Assembly (NCBI GenBank): GCA_945957555.1
Contig: CAMFLX010000040.1
Coordinates: 1 to 33,902 of the forward strand
From: an uncultured Cytophagales bacterium
Lineage (GTDB): Bacteria > Bacteroidota > Bacteroidia > Cytophagales > UBA9547
DNA: 33,902 nt
Reading direction: 5' to 3'
Each line of letters starts with the position of its first letter. Positions within the stretch are counted from its first letter, which is position 1. The translations under genes and the position numbers were made by a program. A model generated the notes under the pieces. The model was given only the letters and a program-made list of their open reading frames with translations. It did not search any database and was not told where the DNA came from. This document shows, piece after piece, positions 16,767-25,514 of the stretch.

Positions 16767-18092
16767 ATGATAATAGGTAAAAGTGGGTGGTTTTTGGTGT
16801 TGATAATGATCAATAGTGTTGGTTTCTCTCAAGTATTGGTCATTACTTATTATGATCCCATGAAGAAACAGAAGAAAGAAGAGTATTTCAAGAAGTCGGA
16901 GACCGATTCGGTTCCTGATGGGAAGTATACTAAGTTTTATAAATCTGGAGAAGTTGAGCTGGAAGGAACTTATGAAAACGGGCTGAAAGTCGGTGATTTT
17001 GTGGAATATTATCCTAAGGGTGCCTTCAAAGCTAAGTATCATTTCAGTAATAACCTGCGCAATGGGCCTTATGAGGTTTATTATCCTAGTGGGAAATTAT
17101 TGCAGAAGACCGTATTGGTGGATGATGTGATTAAAGATAGTGTTTGGAACTATTATGAAACGGGTGGGCTCATGTCGAAAGCTTTCATGATTGCCGATCA
17201 AATTGAAGGGACGATGTATGAGTTTTATCCTGATGGACAACTCAAGAGGGCCGCCATGTATAAGAATAATAAGCAAGACAGTCTCACGTTGACTTATTAT
17301 GCGAGTGGTGTTAAAAAGAGTGAAGAAAACTATAAGAAGGGAATTTTGCATGGGTTTTTCAAAACGTATTACCCAAGTGGGGTACTAGAAACAGAAAGCT
17401 ATAACGAGAAAGGCCAAAAGACGGGCTTTTTTAAGAACTATAACCCCAACGGTCGCTTGGTGCTGGAAGGTAATTATGTGAATAGTGTGCAACATGGTAA
17501 GACTACAGGCTTCTATGACAATGGCAACAAAAAGATGGAACTCAATTACTTTAACGGTAAAAAGGAGGGGGAGCAGAAGTTTTTTTATGAGTCAGGAGAG
17601 CTCAAAGAGAAGATTAGTTATGCCAATGGAGAAAAGGATCATGAGCACACTTTATATTACGAACACGGTAAAATCAAAGCTACTCAGAAGATTGTGAATG
17701 GTAAGAAGGAAGGTGAATGGAAATACTATTATGAAAACAAAGAGCTGCAGTGTGTAGAGAACTATTTGAACAATAACTTGAATGGAGAACGTAAGACCTA
17801 CGATCAAAAGGGGAATATCGCTACTAAAGAGCTGTATAATCCAGCTGGAAAGAAAAATGGTCCTTACATTGAATATCATGCCAATGGGAAGGAAAAACTA
17901 GAAACGACTTATAAAGCTGATGTGCAAGTCGGTCTCACAAAATCATTCCATCCTAATGGTAAACTGGAAAGTCAATGTACCTATGTGGGGGGCAAGCGAA
18001 ACGGGAAATGTACTTATTTTGATGAGAATGGGAAGAAAATCAAAGAGGAAAACTACAAGTTTGGTGAACTTAAAAATAGTAAGGTGTTTTAG
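16767..18092 (+). CDS. MORN / YwqK-repeat exported protein
   Basis: 441 residues with an N-terminal hydrophobic signal (IIGKSGWFLVLIMINSVGFS, cleavage near GFSQ). The rest is a tandem array of about 15 MORN-like units of 22-24 residues, of the pattern G.Y..YY.SG.L..E..Y.NG...G.W. Examples are KYTKFYKSGEVELEGTYENG, FKTYYPSGVLETESYNEKG and PYIEYHANGKEKLETTYKAD. This repeat type (PF07661) is commonly labelled as the antitoxin of a YwqK toxin-antitoxin pair in automatic annotation. That label has little meaning for a secreted protein with so many repeats and no toxin nearby. Likely periplasmic or surface; the extended beta-sheet suggests a binding scaffold. Function unknown. Confidence 0.88.
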   Translation: MIIGKSGWFLVLIMINSVGFSQVLVITYYDPMKKQKKEEYFKKSETDSVPDGKYTKFYKSGEVELEGTYENGLKVGDFVEYYPKGAFKAKYHFSNNLRNGPYEVYYPSGKLLQKTVLVDDVIKDSVWNYYETGGLMSKAFMIADQIEGTMYEFYPDGQLKRAAMYKNNKQDSLTLTYYASGVKKSEENYKKGILHGFFKTYYPSGVLETESYNEKGQKTGFFKNYNPNGRLVLEGNYVNSVQHGKTTGFYDNGNKKMELNYFNGKKEGEQKFFYESGELKEKISYANGEKDHEHTLYYEHGKIKATQKIVNGKKEGEWKYYYENKELQCVENYLNNNLNGERKTYDQKGNIATKELYNPAGKKNGPYIEYHANGKEKLETTYKADVQVGLTKSFHPNGKLESQCTYVGGKRNGKCTYFDENGKKIKEENYKFGELKNSKVF

Positions 18093-18274
18093 TATGTGAG
18101 ATCTGCTGGTACAAATGCTTTTATTTGAGGGTGGGGGATCCAAGAGTTAAGTTTCGTAGTAATTCATTGGTTTGTGCTGATATTGCAAGCATCAGCATTA
18201 ATGAAATCACTGAAATGCCAAATGAATAGGAATTAAAATAGATTGGTGAACTTTTTAGATAATCATTTTAGTTA

Positions 18275-18282
18275 TACCTTTG
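18275..18282 (+). promoter_or_regulatory. -7 promoter element of trxA
   Basis: TACCTTTG fits TAnnTTTG and lies 38 bp before the trxA ATG; the -33 region holds only a T-rich stretch. Predicted transcription start is near 18289. The rest of 18093-18320 shows no other feature. Confidence 0.5.
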
Positions 18283-18320
18283 AAGTTTATATTTTAATAG
18301 TAGGTTAAAATTTATTTAAG

Positions 18321-18641
18321 ATGGCAAAGGCGATTGAAATAACAGATGCTAACTTTGATGAGATAGCAAATTCAGGTAAGACTATATTGGTGGATTTTTG
18401 GGCTGAGTGGTGTGGTCCATGTAAGATGATCGGACCAATGGTCGATGAGCTTGCAGGTGAGTATGATGGTAAAGCGGTGGTTGGCAAACTTAATGTGGAC
18501 ACCAATCCAAACACAGCCATGAAATTTGGTGTAAGAAGCATCCCAACTTTGTTGGTGATTAAAGATGGTCAAGTAGTTGACAAGCAAATAGGAGCAGTGC
18601 CTAAGTCAGTGTTGGCTGGCAAGTTATCGGCTCATGTTTAA
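18321..18641 (+). CDS. trxA: Thioredoxin
   Basis: 106 residues, the standard length of a cytoplasmic thioredoxin. The active site WCGPCK has redox cysteines at 31 and 34 within VDFWAEWCGPCKMIGPM. The buried Asp (LVDFW) and the cis-proline (VRSIPTLL) are also present, and the protein ends in a typical C-terminal helix. It reduces protein disulfides using NADPH through thioredoxin reductase, which is not encoded nearby. It is monocistronic, with its own promoter and a very strong downstream hairpin. Confidence 0.97.
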   Translation: MAKAIEITDANFDEIANSGKTILVDFWAEWCGPCKMIGPMVDELAGEYDGKAVVGKLNVDTNPNTAMKFGVRSIPTLLVIKDGQVVDKQIGAVPKSVLAGKLSAHV

Positions 18642-18662
18642 TTTGAAGGAGAGATTATTTAA

Positions 18663-18712
18663 TCAATAAATGGCAGAGGCCTCGTGAAAGCGAGGCCTCT
18701 GCCATTTATTGA
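18663..18712. terminator. 22-bp perfect hairpin after trxA
   Basis: A perfectly paired 22-bp stem (left arm 18663-18684, right arm 18691-18712, loop TGAAAG) containing GGCAGAGGCCTCG. It starts 21 bp after the trxA stop. A T run follows only after a GAGG gap, so it could act as a terminator or as an mRNA-stabilising 3' structure. The remaining 200 bp to the next gene hold nothing recognisable. Confidence 0.75.
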
Positions 18713-18917
18713 GGTTTTTGTTTGCCACAGCGCCTAAGAATATGGATTGAGCAGGAGTAGGAATTTGCTATTTAACCGCTTCAATAGTTGAAGCAAGATT
18801 AAGAGGTTTGGCCAGTCTCAGCATTATTAATTTATCGAGTTGGTCCTTGATGAGTTTTGAACTTTTTTTTTTGCTCTTCGTGTTGTACCGGTGGGTATTT
18901 TTAAAATTAATGTAAAC

Positions 18918-19292
18918 ATGAACAAAAAATTAATTACTACAATCATTTCTTCACTTTTAGGTGTCGTTTTTTTCGTCTTTGGACTCAACTACTTTTTTCA
19001 TTTCATTCCACAGCCTCCTTTCCCTGAAGGTGTTGTAGGTAATTACATCGGAATTATGTATAGTACTAAGTACTTATTGGTAGTAAAGATCTTAGAGGTT
19101 GCTATTGGAGCTTTGTTTTTTATTCCTAAAACAAGGGCTTTGGCAGCTATACTGATTGCGCCTATTAATATTAATATCCTTTTGTTTGAATTATTACTTG
19201 TAGGTCAGCCAGGTATTGGTGTCGTTTTGGTTGTACTTAATGCAGCTTTGTTTGTATTGAACAAGGAGAAATACACTTCTATTATTGCTTAA
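18918..19292 (+). CDS. DoxX-like small membrane protein
   Basis: About 124 residues with four hydrophobic helices: TTIISSLLGVVFFVFGLNYF, YLLVVKILEVAIGALFFI, ALAAILIAPININILLFELL and IGVVLVVLNAALFVL. Size, spacing and the GLNYFFHFIPQPPFP segment after helix 1 fit small DoxX-like proteins. I start at the ATG at 18918 (MNKKLIT); the in-frame GTG at 18891 would add nine residues without helix character. DoxX relatives are linked to thiosulfate oxidation or redox-stress membrane complexes, but the function of these small ones is not known. Monocistronic, ending at a strong shared terminator. Confidence 0.75.
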   Translation: MNKKLITTIISSLLGVVFFVFGLNYFFHFIPQPPFPEGVVGNYIGIMYSTKYLLVVKILEVAIGALFFIPKTRALAAILIAPININILLFELLLVGQPGIGVVLVVLNAALFVLNKEKYTSIIA

Positions 19293-19306
19293 GTTAAGTT
19301 CAGATG

Positions 19307-19347
19307 AGTAATGTCCGTAGGTTTTGTATAATACTACGGACATTACT
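19307..19347. terminator. Bidirectional terminator
   Basis: Perfect 14-bp stem AGTAATGTCCGTAG / CTACGGACATTACT with a 13-nt loop, placed between the convergent DoxX-like and SPFH genes (2 bp from the SPFH stop). Confidence 0.85.
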
Positions 19348-19349
19348 AT

Positions 19350-20132
19350 TTAATGACCTGCATTCAAAAGAAAGGGCTGTTGTAGTTGCCCATTGGAGAT
19401 AATTACCTTGGAGTTGGGAGATTTGTACAATTCTTTATAAGCCTCTATATATTTCCATTGCAAAAACAAAGGATTAAGGCCTTCCGAAATGATTAATTGT
19501 GCGTTCTTGATACCCTCAGCCTCAATTTTTTTACGTTCTGCTTCTTGTTTCTCTTTCTGAAGTACAAATTCCATACGTTGAGCTTCTTGTTCTGCTTCTA
19601 ACTTTTGTTCTATTGATTTATTAAGTCCATCTGGTAGGGTAATGTTTTTGAGCATAATTTTCTCAATCATAAAGCCTCTTTTCTCCAAAACCTCTCTCAT
19701 GTGTTCTTCCACACCCTTTTCTATATTTGCCCTATTGTGGGTATACATATCTTTCGCTAGATATTGTGAAGAGACATTGGGCGCTGAAGATTTGAATACA
19801 CTCAACAAGATTCCTTTTTCATAATCTACTGGTCCAATGGAACCTAAAATCTCAGATACTTTTGCGGGGTCTATGTGGTAGAGTATTGATATATTGGTGT
19901 TCACCATAATTCCTTCTTTGGATGGCAGTGCCTCTTCTACGTCCATGTTCCGTGTCTGCACATTTACTTTCATAACAGTAGTAATGAAAGGATTGAAAAA
20001 ATGCGCCCCAGGATTCAAGACTATAGGGTTTAGCCTTCCAATCTTTCGCTTGGCGCCAATCTCGCCTTGGCGGATCACCACACATGAATTCGTAAAACAA
20101 ATACAAATGATCACTGCAAGGAGCTTTTTCAT
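19350..20132 (-). CDS. SPFH/prohibitin-family membrane-anchored protein
   Basis: 260 residues. The N-terminus (MKKLLAVIICICFTNSCVVI) is a signal or membrane anchor with a plausible lipobox cysteine at 17. The SPFH domain follows: VIRQGEIGAKRKIGRLN, LNPGAHFFNPF, then VQTRNMDVEEALPSKEGIMV, NTNISILYHIDP, and the helical part with ERRKIEAE-like heptads (QEAQRMEFVLQKEKQEAERK, about 180-205) that mediate ring assembly. C-terminal QWKYIEAYKELYKSPNSKVI matches bacterial prohibitin homologues. SPFH proteins form oligomeric membrane scaffolds that organise proteases and lipids. The gene is alone on its strand between two strong intergenic regions. Confidence 0.88.
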   Translation of the reverse strand: MKKLLAVIICICFTNSCVVIRQGEIGAKRKIGRLNPIVLNPGAHFFNPFITTVMKVNVQTRNMDVEEALPSKEGIMVNTNISILYHIDPAKVSEILGSIGPVDYEKGILLSVFKSSAPNVSSQYLAKDMYTHNRANIEKGVEEHMREVLEKRGFMIEKIMLKNITLPDGLNKSIEQKLEAEQEAQRMEFVLQKEKQEAERKKIEAEGIKNAQLIISEGLNPLFLQWKYIEAYKELYKSPNSKVIISNGQLQQPFLLNAGH

Positions 20133-20383
20133 GTTGTTGGATTTAAAATGTTAAACATGATGTAATGTAACTTTCAATTCTGTATCTATATTGACAGTGA
20201 CGGTCTATATCTCAAATGAAAAATAAGGGATATGGCGTATATTAATTAGTAAAACAGGGTAGGAGTCCCATTCTGTGCTTGTTCAATAGGAATCAAACCA
20301 ATATATTTACCTTGTATATCTTGAAAATGATTGAGAAAATTTTTAAGGATCGAGTATTAATTAAAATCTAAAGTTCAATGTAG

Positions 20384-20962
20384 ATGGGGAAAGGAAGATT
20401 AGAAGCGTTTAGCGATGGGGTGTTGGCAATTATCATTACCATCATGGTGTTGGAGCTCAAAGTGCCGCATGAGAGTGATTGGGAGGCCCTAAGGCCCTTG
20501 ATCCCTGTTTTTATCAGTTATATCTTGAGCTTTGTGTACGTTGGAATTTATTGGAACAACCATCATCACATGCTTCATGCCTCTAAACATGTAAATGGCA
20601 CGGTGCTTTGGGCAAATACCCATTTGTTGTTTTGGCTTTCATTGATTCCTTTTACTACAGCTTGGATGGGGGAGAACCATTTTGCAATGGTGCCTGTGGC
20701 ATTTTATGGAATAGTCTTACTAATGTGTAGCATTGGATATTATTTCCTTTCCGTATCCTTGAAAAAACTTCATGGTGAAGATTCGACCTTGGCACAAGCT
20801 ATTGGGAATGACAGAAAGGGTATCCTATCTACAGTTATTTACATGTTAGGTATCGGTTTGTGCTTTATACACCCCTATATTGGTTTTGGTCTCTATACAG
20901 TAGTTGCTGCGATTTGGTTTGTTCCAGATTCTAGAATTGAAAAGAAGTTGCATCATGAATAG
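20384..20962 (+). CDS. TMEM175-type potassium channel family protein (DUF1211)
   Basis: 192 residues. The first helix carries the family signature RLEAFSDGVLAIIITIMVLE (5-24) with the FSD motif; in bacterial TMEM175 the conserved hydrophobic residues of this helix form the K+ pore. Five further helices are visible: PVFISYILSFVYVGIYWNN, NTHLLFWLSLIPFTTAWMG, MVPVAFYGIVLLMCSIGYYF, ILSTVIYMLGIGLCFIHP and FGLYTVVAAIWFVP. The HHHMLHA stretch between helices 2 and 3 is also typical. Six helices match one bacterial repeat, which assembles as a tetramer. The stop codon overlaps the start of the aminopeptidase gene by 8 bp, so they are co-translated. The 250 bp upstream show no firm promoter. Confidence 0.9.
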   Translation: MGKGRLEAFSDGVLAIIITIMVLELKVPHESDWEALRPLIPVFISYILSFVYVGIYWNNHHHMLHASKHVNGTVLWANTHLLFWLSLIPFTTAWMGENHFAMVPVAFYGIVLLMCSIGYYFLSVSLKKLHGEDSTLAQAIGNDRKGILSTVIYMLGIGLCFIHPYIGFGLYTVVAAIWFVPDSRIEKKLHHE

Positions 20963-22019
20963 ATATAAACACTTTTTTACAGGTCTTGGTATTTTGATCA
21001 TGACCTTGCTGTACTCTTGTTCGCAAGTACCTGATCATGTGGATCCTTCAAGTGTTCCGAAGTCTTATTTTACGAGTCAGGAAGGTGGCATTAAAACCGG
21101 TGGTGTCCAAGAGATTTCTATCAGTACACCTAAGGGGACTTTTAAGGTATGGACGAAGCGTATCGGGAATAATCCGAAAGTTAAAATACTCCTGCTGAAC
21201 GGAGGACCCGGTGCTACACATGAGTATTTTGAGTGTTTTGAAAGTTTTCTACCTGCAGAAGGCATAGAGTTTATTTATTATGACCAACTAGGTTGTGGTA
21301 ATTCTGACAATCCTAATGATACCTCTTTATGGGATCTGTCTCGTTACGTGGAAGAGTTGGAGCAGGTAAGGCATGCACTGCACTTAAACCAGAGCAATTG
21401 TTATTTGTTAGGTCACTCGTGGGGCGGTATTCTTGCCATGGAGTATGCCTTGAAATATCAAGACAGTATCAAGTGTCTCGTGATTTCAAATATGATGTCA
21501 AGTGGGCCTGATTATGGTAAGTATGCTGATGAGGTGCTTGCAAAACAGATGGATCAAAAAGTTTTGGACACCATAAGAACCATAGAAGCTCGAAAGGATT
21601 TTGATAATCCTAAATATATGAAGCTTTTGCGGGCTAACTATTATGTACAACATCTCTGTCGTATGCCCTTGGATCAGTGGCCGGAGCCTATCAATCGGTC
21701 TTTGGACAAGTTGAATGCTTCATTGTATGTTAGTATGCAAGGGCCGAGTGAGTTTGGCATCTCAGGAAAGTTAGAAACTTGGGATAGATATGCGATGTTG
21801 CCAAAGCTTAGGTTGCCTACATTGGTAATAGGTGCACAATATGATACCATGGATCCTGAACATATGAAAAGAATGTCGCAGCAAGTACAGAATGGTTCTT
21901 TCTTGTTGTGTCCTGGGGGTAGTCATTTTTGTTTTTATGACGACCAAGAAACCTATATGAAAGGCCTCATCAAGTACATCAAGGCACTAGAAGCTGGAGA
22001 AAAGAAGGTAAAGCTATAA
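20955..22019 (+). CDS. Proline iminopeptidase-like alpha/beta hydrolase (family S33) lipoprotein
   Basis: About 354 residues from the ATG at 20955. That start gives a lipoprotein signal (MNRYKHFFTGLGILIMTLLY, then SC), whereas the upstream in-frame start adds 17 residues inside the previous gene. The hydrolase shows the S33 oxyanion signature LLLNGGPGATHEYF, catalytic serine in GHSWGGILAMEY, IEFIYYDQLGCGNSD, catalytic aspartate in GAQYDTMDPEH and histidine in PGGSHFCFYDD. Such enzymes release N-terminal proline or other residues from short peptides; a lipid anchor would place it in the periplasm or outer membrane. It overlaps the TMEM175 gene by 8 bp. Substrate preference is unproven. Confidence 0.88.
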   Translation: MNRYKHFFTGLGILIMTLLYSCSQVPDHVDPSSVPKSYFTSQEGGIKTGGVQEISISTPKGTFKVWTKRIGNNPKVKILLLNGGPGATHEYFECFESFLPAEGIEFIYYDQLGCGNSDNPNDTSLWDLSRYVEELEQVRHALHLNQSNCYLLGHSWGGILAMEYALKYQDSIKCLVISNMMSSGPDYGKYADEVLAKQMDQKVLDTIRTIEARKDFDNPKYMKLLRANYYVQHLCRMPLDQWPEPINRSLDKLNASLYVSMQGPSEFGISGKLETWDRYAMLPKLRLPTLVIGAQYDTMDPEHMKRMSQQVQNGSFLLCPGGSHFCFYDDQETYMKGLIKYIKALEAGEKKVKL

Positions 22020-22043
22020 TCATCATTTTAAAAGGCTAAACAA

Positions 22044-22180
22044 AAACGAGGCTGTCCGAAAAGGTCAAAAACGAAATTTTTAATTGGATTATTTAAAGGT
22101 CTATATCGGTATATAACCATTGAATAAGCATTAAATTGCACTAAAACGAAAGAGGCTGACCTTTTTGGACAGCCTCGTTT
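22044..22180. repeat. MITE-like element with 24-bp terminal inverted repeats
   Basis: Left arm 22044-22067 (begins AAACGAGGCTGTCC) and right arm 22157-22180 (ends GGACAGCCTCGTTT) are inverted repeats over 24 bp with one mismatch. They enclose 89 bp of AT-rich DNA without coding capacity. The right arm also forms a smaller hairpin (GAGGCTG / CAGCCTC, 22153-22175). Size, terminal inverted repeats and lack of genes suggest a miniature inverted-repeat element derived from an insertion sequence. It lies between convergent genes and could also serve as their terminator. No clear target-site duplication is visible. Confidence 0.65.
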
Positions 22181-22202
22181 GCTTTAAATGAAGGGTGGCT
22201 CT

Positions 22203-24611
22203 TTAGAAAGTACCTCGTAGCGTGAGTACCAAATTCCTGCCTGCAGCACTTACACCTGATGCAAATACTCTATAGCTTTGGTCCAAGATATTCTCTAACG
22301 CAACTTGCAGATGCAGGTATTTATTGAACTGGTAGCCTGTTCTAAGGTTCAAAGTATACCATGCAGGCATACCATTGGCAGTTGCATAAATAAGATTGTC
22401 CTCTCCTGAGTTGCTGTAGTCTTTAAGACGCTTCCAGCCGTTGTACATTACAAAAAACTCTCCTCTAAACTTCTTGATCTTCATAGTAAGGCTTGTTTTG
22501 CCGTATACAGGCGCTATGTGATCCAAGGGTACATCTACCGTTTCGGTTTTAACTCTTCCATAAGTATAGTTGATCGTGGACGCGAAGGTAAATTTCTTTG
22601 AAATATCTGCTGTGATACCCGCTTGTAAACCATAGATGTACGCATTATTTTTATTCATTTGGGTAATCACTTGGCTCAAAGCACCATCGTACATGATGGA
22701 GTCTTTGCCGTTGAATTTACTCGTACCTGTAGCGATCACATTTTTGTACCAAGTGTAATACCCTGTGGCTTCGAGCTTAACCGTACTTGCTACGATTTTA
22801 GAGATGCTTAGCTCGGCATTGTAGGTATATTCTGGCTTTAGTTCGGCATTGGGCACTATTACCTTGCCAGCTGTAGATTCAAATACTTTACTTAAGTCAT
22901 CCACATTTGGAGCTCTAAAGCCTGTAGAGCCTAAAACTGCGAATCTCCAATCACGGCCGGGCATGTATACTAAGCCCAAGTTTCCGTTCAGAGCACCAGA
23001 TTTCTGTGTGATCTCCGTAAAAGGGAAAGGGAAGAAGGTGGTGTCAAACTTGGAGTTTAACTGTATGTGGCTGTATCTAAGTCCATCAGACAAGATGAGT
23101 TTGGGAGAAAACTCATAAGTGTGTGTGATGTACGCTGCGAGGGATTGCATGGTAGAGCCATTGCCTGGGTACCTAGTGTCCAAAGGTACAGAGGCGCCAG
23201 TGTTGATGTTTTCTTGTGTGGCCGTTGAGTTTACCTTATTGTGGGTAATCTCTGCACCATACCTGATCTCGTTCTTGCCGATTTGCTTGTTGAAATCCAA
23301 GTTCAGTGTTAAGACCTTTACTTTTTCTACCCTGTGGTTGAGTTTCGTGCTTCCAAAGTTCCTGTTATGACGGCTTTCCTCTATGTCTTGATAGGCAAGG
23401 ATCAGTTTCGCATGATCATAAACTTTGTTTGCCTTATCTAGGCTAAGAGTGTACGCACCCATTAGTCGTTTTTGTGGACCGTAGTACCATTCGGCACTTT
23501 TCAGTACTCCTGCACTGTTGACTTCCGTAAGTCTATCATACCTTGGGATGTCGGAAGAGGTAGAGTACTGGAAGTTGAGCAAATGTGATTGGTTTGCATT
23601 AGGCTTAAAAAGTACTTTTTGCATGAAATCGACTTGTTTGTAGCCGGTATTCTTTTGTATAGCGGGATCCGAATTGGCCATCATGGAGTCCTTGCCATTT
23701 ATACGTTGCGCATAGAATTTTCTTTTGCCGAAATCTTCGTAAAAAGGATTGCGCCTTTCACCTTGTCTCATGTCGCCGAAATCTGAATGTGTAAAACTTG
23801 TAAGGAAGCCCAGCTTTTTGAATCCAAAGTTAAGGTTAATGTTCTGGGTAAATTCTTGGTTTGTAGTAGCATGCCTTACAAATGCACCAGCGCCCATGTT
23901 TACTTTCTGGGAGCTGTCAGCCAGTTGAGGATTCTTGGTGTAAAAGTGGATCACGCCACCTAATGCATCGCTACCATACACTACCGATCCTGGTCCTGAT
24001 ATGATTTCGGCTTTATCCAAAAGGTTGTTGTCCATGGTGATTGCATTTTGCAAATGCCCTCCTCTATAGATAGCGTTGTTCATGCGCACACCATCCACCA
24101 CCATGAGTACTTTATTGGCCTCAAAACCCCTGATCACAGGACTTCCCCCGCCCATTTGACTCTTTTGTACAAAAACGTTCCCTGTGCTTTGTAGCACATC
24201 AGCGGTAGTTTGCTGGTTCATGAACTGTAGGTCTTTGGCTTTGAGTACTTGTATCTGTTGGGGTACATCGTTTTTCTTCTCTGCGAATTTACTAGCTGAG
24301 AAGACCACTTCGTCGAGTATGTGGGCTTCCTCTGTCAAAAGTATCATGAACTTGTCGGCTTCCAATTGCTTATATGTTGTACTGGTTGGCTCGTAACCGC
24401 TTTTATATAGATATATAGAATCGACGTTTTTGAAGGCTTCTACATCAAACTTACCTTTAGAGTTGCTGTGTTGTATGATGCTTGAATCTTTAGTGTGTAT
24501 CACTACCTCTTGTAGAGGTTCAAGACTTGACAAGTCAAGAATGGTTACATTCTGAGAAAATAAGGAGCTGCTAAACGCAAGTGTGAGCGCTCCTAAAAAG
24601 ATTTTTTTCAT
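22203..24611 (-). CDS. TonB-dependent outer-membrane receptor
   Basis: About 802 residues from the ATG at 24611, which directly precedes a signal peptide (MKKIFLGALTLAFSSSLFSQ); the longer frame to 24677 adds 22 residues without signal character. After a short carboxypeptidase-regulatory-like domain (about 21-95) comes a TonB-box-like segment (AHILDEVVFSASK). The plug domain has QTTADVLQSTGNVFVQKSQM, GGGSPVIRGFEANKVLMVVD and ISGPGSVVYGSDALGGVIHF. A 22-strand-type barrel follows, ending in ILDQSYRVFASGVSAAGRNL and a terminal Phe (LRGTF). It imports a ligand using TonB energy; the barrel resembles haem/haemoglobin-type receptors, but the ligand cannot be fixed. A membrane-anchored small protein is encoded 160 bp upstream. 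Confidence 0.93.
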   Translation of the reverse strand: MKKIFLGALTLAFSSSLFSQNVTILDLSSLEPLQEVVIHTKDSSIIQHSNSKGKFDVEAFKNVDSIYLYKSGYEPTSTTYKQLEADKFMILLTEEAHILDEVVFSASKFAEKKNDVPQQIQVLKAKDLQFMNQQTTADVLQSTGNVFVQKSQMGGGSPVIRGFEANKVLMVVDGVRMNNAIYRGGHLQNAITMDNNLLDKAEIISGPGSVVYGSDALGGVIHFYTKNPQLADSSQKVNMGAGAFVRHATTNQEFTQNINLNFGFKKLGFLTSFTHSDFGDMRQGERRNPFYEDFGKRKFYAQRINGKDSMMANSDPAIQKNTGYKQVDFMQKVLFKPNANQSHLLNFQYSTSSDIPRYDRLTEVNSAGVLKSAEWYYGPQKRLMGAYTLSLDKANKVYDHAKLILAYQDIEESRHNRNFGSTKLNHRVEKVKVLTLNLDFNKQIGKNEIRYGAEITHNKVNSTATQENINTGASVPLDTRYPGNGSTMQSLAAYITHTYEFSPKLILSDGLRYSHIQLNSKFDTTFFPFPFTEITQKSGALNGNLGLVYMPGRDWRFAVLGSTGFRAPNVDDLSKVFESTAGKVIVPNAELKPEYTYNAELSISKIVASTVKLEATGYYTWYKNVIATGTSKFNGKDSIMYDGALSQVITQMNKNNAYIYGLQAGITADISKKFTFASTINYTYGRVKTETVDVPLDHIAPVYGKTSLTMKIKKFRGEFFVMYNGWKRLKDYSNSGEDNLIYATANGMPAWYTLNLRTGYQFNKYLHLQVALENILDQSYRVFASGVSAAGRNLVLTLRGTF

Positions 24612-24771
24612 GAGTTTTTTAAAAAAATATGTTGATGGGTTATTAATAGTAAAAGTAAGATACAGCACGCTCCACATGGGGATATGTACACGTCATGCGG
24701 TGTTGTTTTATGTGTGCAATGGACGCACCATACCAAAGGGGGCGAGCAGTTCTATGTAAATTTGGATGGGT

Positions 24772-25299
24772 TTATGAAGTTTTAGGTGGTGGACTAGGTT
24801 TCAGGCAATACATTACTTCGTAATGATTTGAATAAGGGGTTAATTGCAAGGTCTTTGGTAGGCTTATCAGTGCCAAATGTATTTGCAGGGTCTTTATAGG
24901 CTGATGTTGTAGGTCAAATGTTTTTTTGAACTTGTGATTGTTTTCCGAATGCTTGAGCCCCTTATCAATTTCCCTTTCTATGTTTCCTTTAATGATTTCT
25001 TCTTCCTCGTCATTAATGCAAGATACAACTATACTATCGCTACTGGGAGAGGTTTTGACAATATCGTATAGTTTCCCATTCAACTCAAACTCATTAGAAT
25101 GGATCCAGTTTAATCCTTGATATTCAGTTTTGCTAAATGTGAAGTTACTCAAGTGTTCATGTGGTATATGAGCCTTTAACTGTGCCCATACATGTCGCTT
25201 GTGCAAATATCTTTGAAGCAATAGAGTAGGATAGTACGTGATGGAAATACACATAACTATAAGTAGGGCAATATGTACGGTTTTGTTTTTCAAATGCAA
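24772..25299 (-). CDS. Small membrane-anchored protein upstream of the TonB receptor
   Basis: 175 residues with one N-terminal membrane anchor (VHIALLIVMCISITYYPTLL) and a soluble, probably periplasmic domain. The core WIHSNEFELNGKLYDIVKTS followed by VVSCINDEEEEIIKG matches a pattern I have seen in unnamed Bacteroidota proteins encoded next to TonB receptors. The consensus is roughly W...EF.Y.GK.YDVV.T, then Y.C.ND..E. The C-terminus is Pro-rich (KPSPPPKTS). Gene order with the receptor suggests a partner or sensor in uptake of the same ligand. No named family or metal-binding motif is evident, and the two genes are separated by 160 bp, so co-transcription is not certain. Confidence 0.72.
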   Translation of the reverse strand: MHLKNKTVHIALLIVMCISITYYPTLLLQRYLHKRHVWAQLKAHIPHEHLSNFTFSKTEYQGLNWIHSNEFELNGKLYDIVKTSPSSDSIVVSCINDEEEEIIKGNIEREIDKGLKHSENNHKFKKTFDLQHQPIKTLQIHLALISLPKTLQLTPYSNHYEVMYCLKPSPPPKTS

Positions 25300-25514
25300 T
25301 GATTCATAATCGTCGAGAACGTTACATGTTATTTAGGATAGCCGCTTAAAAGTTAATCATGACAAGTATGAGATTATATTTAGACACAAAAATAATCAAA
25401 GTTCTTAACTGTTCCGAAAAAACGGCTTGTTTTATAACATTAGTTTGTATGAGAATTCTGTATCGTATACTTTGTTACGGTCATATTTGATAATATTTCT
25501 ATATTTAAGGTCTA

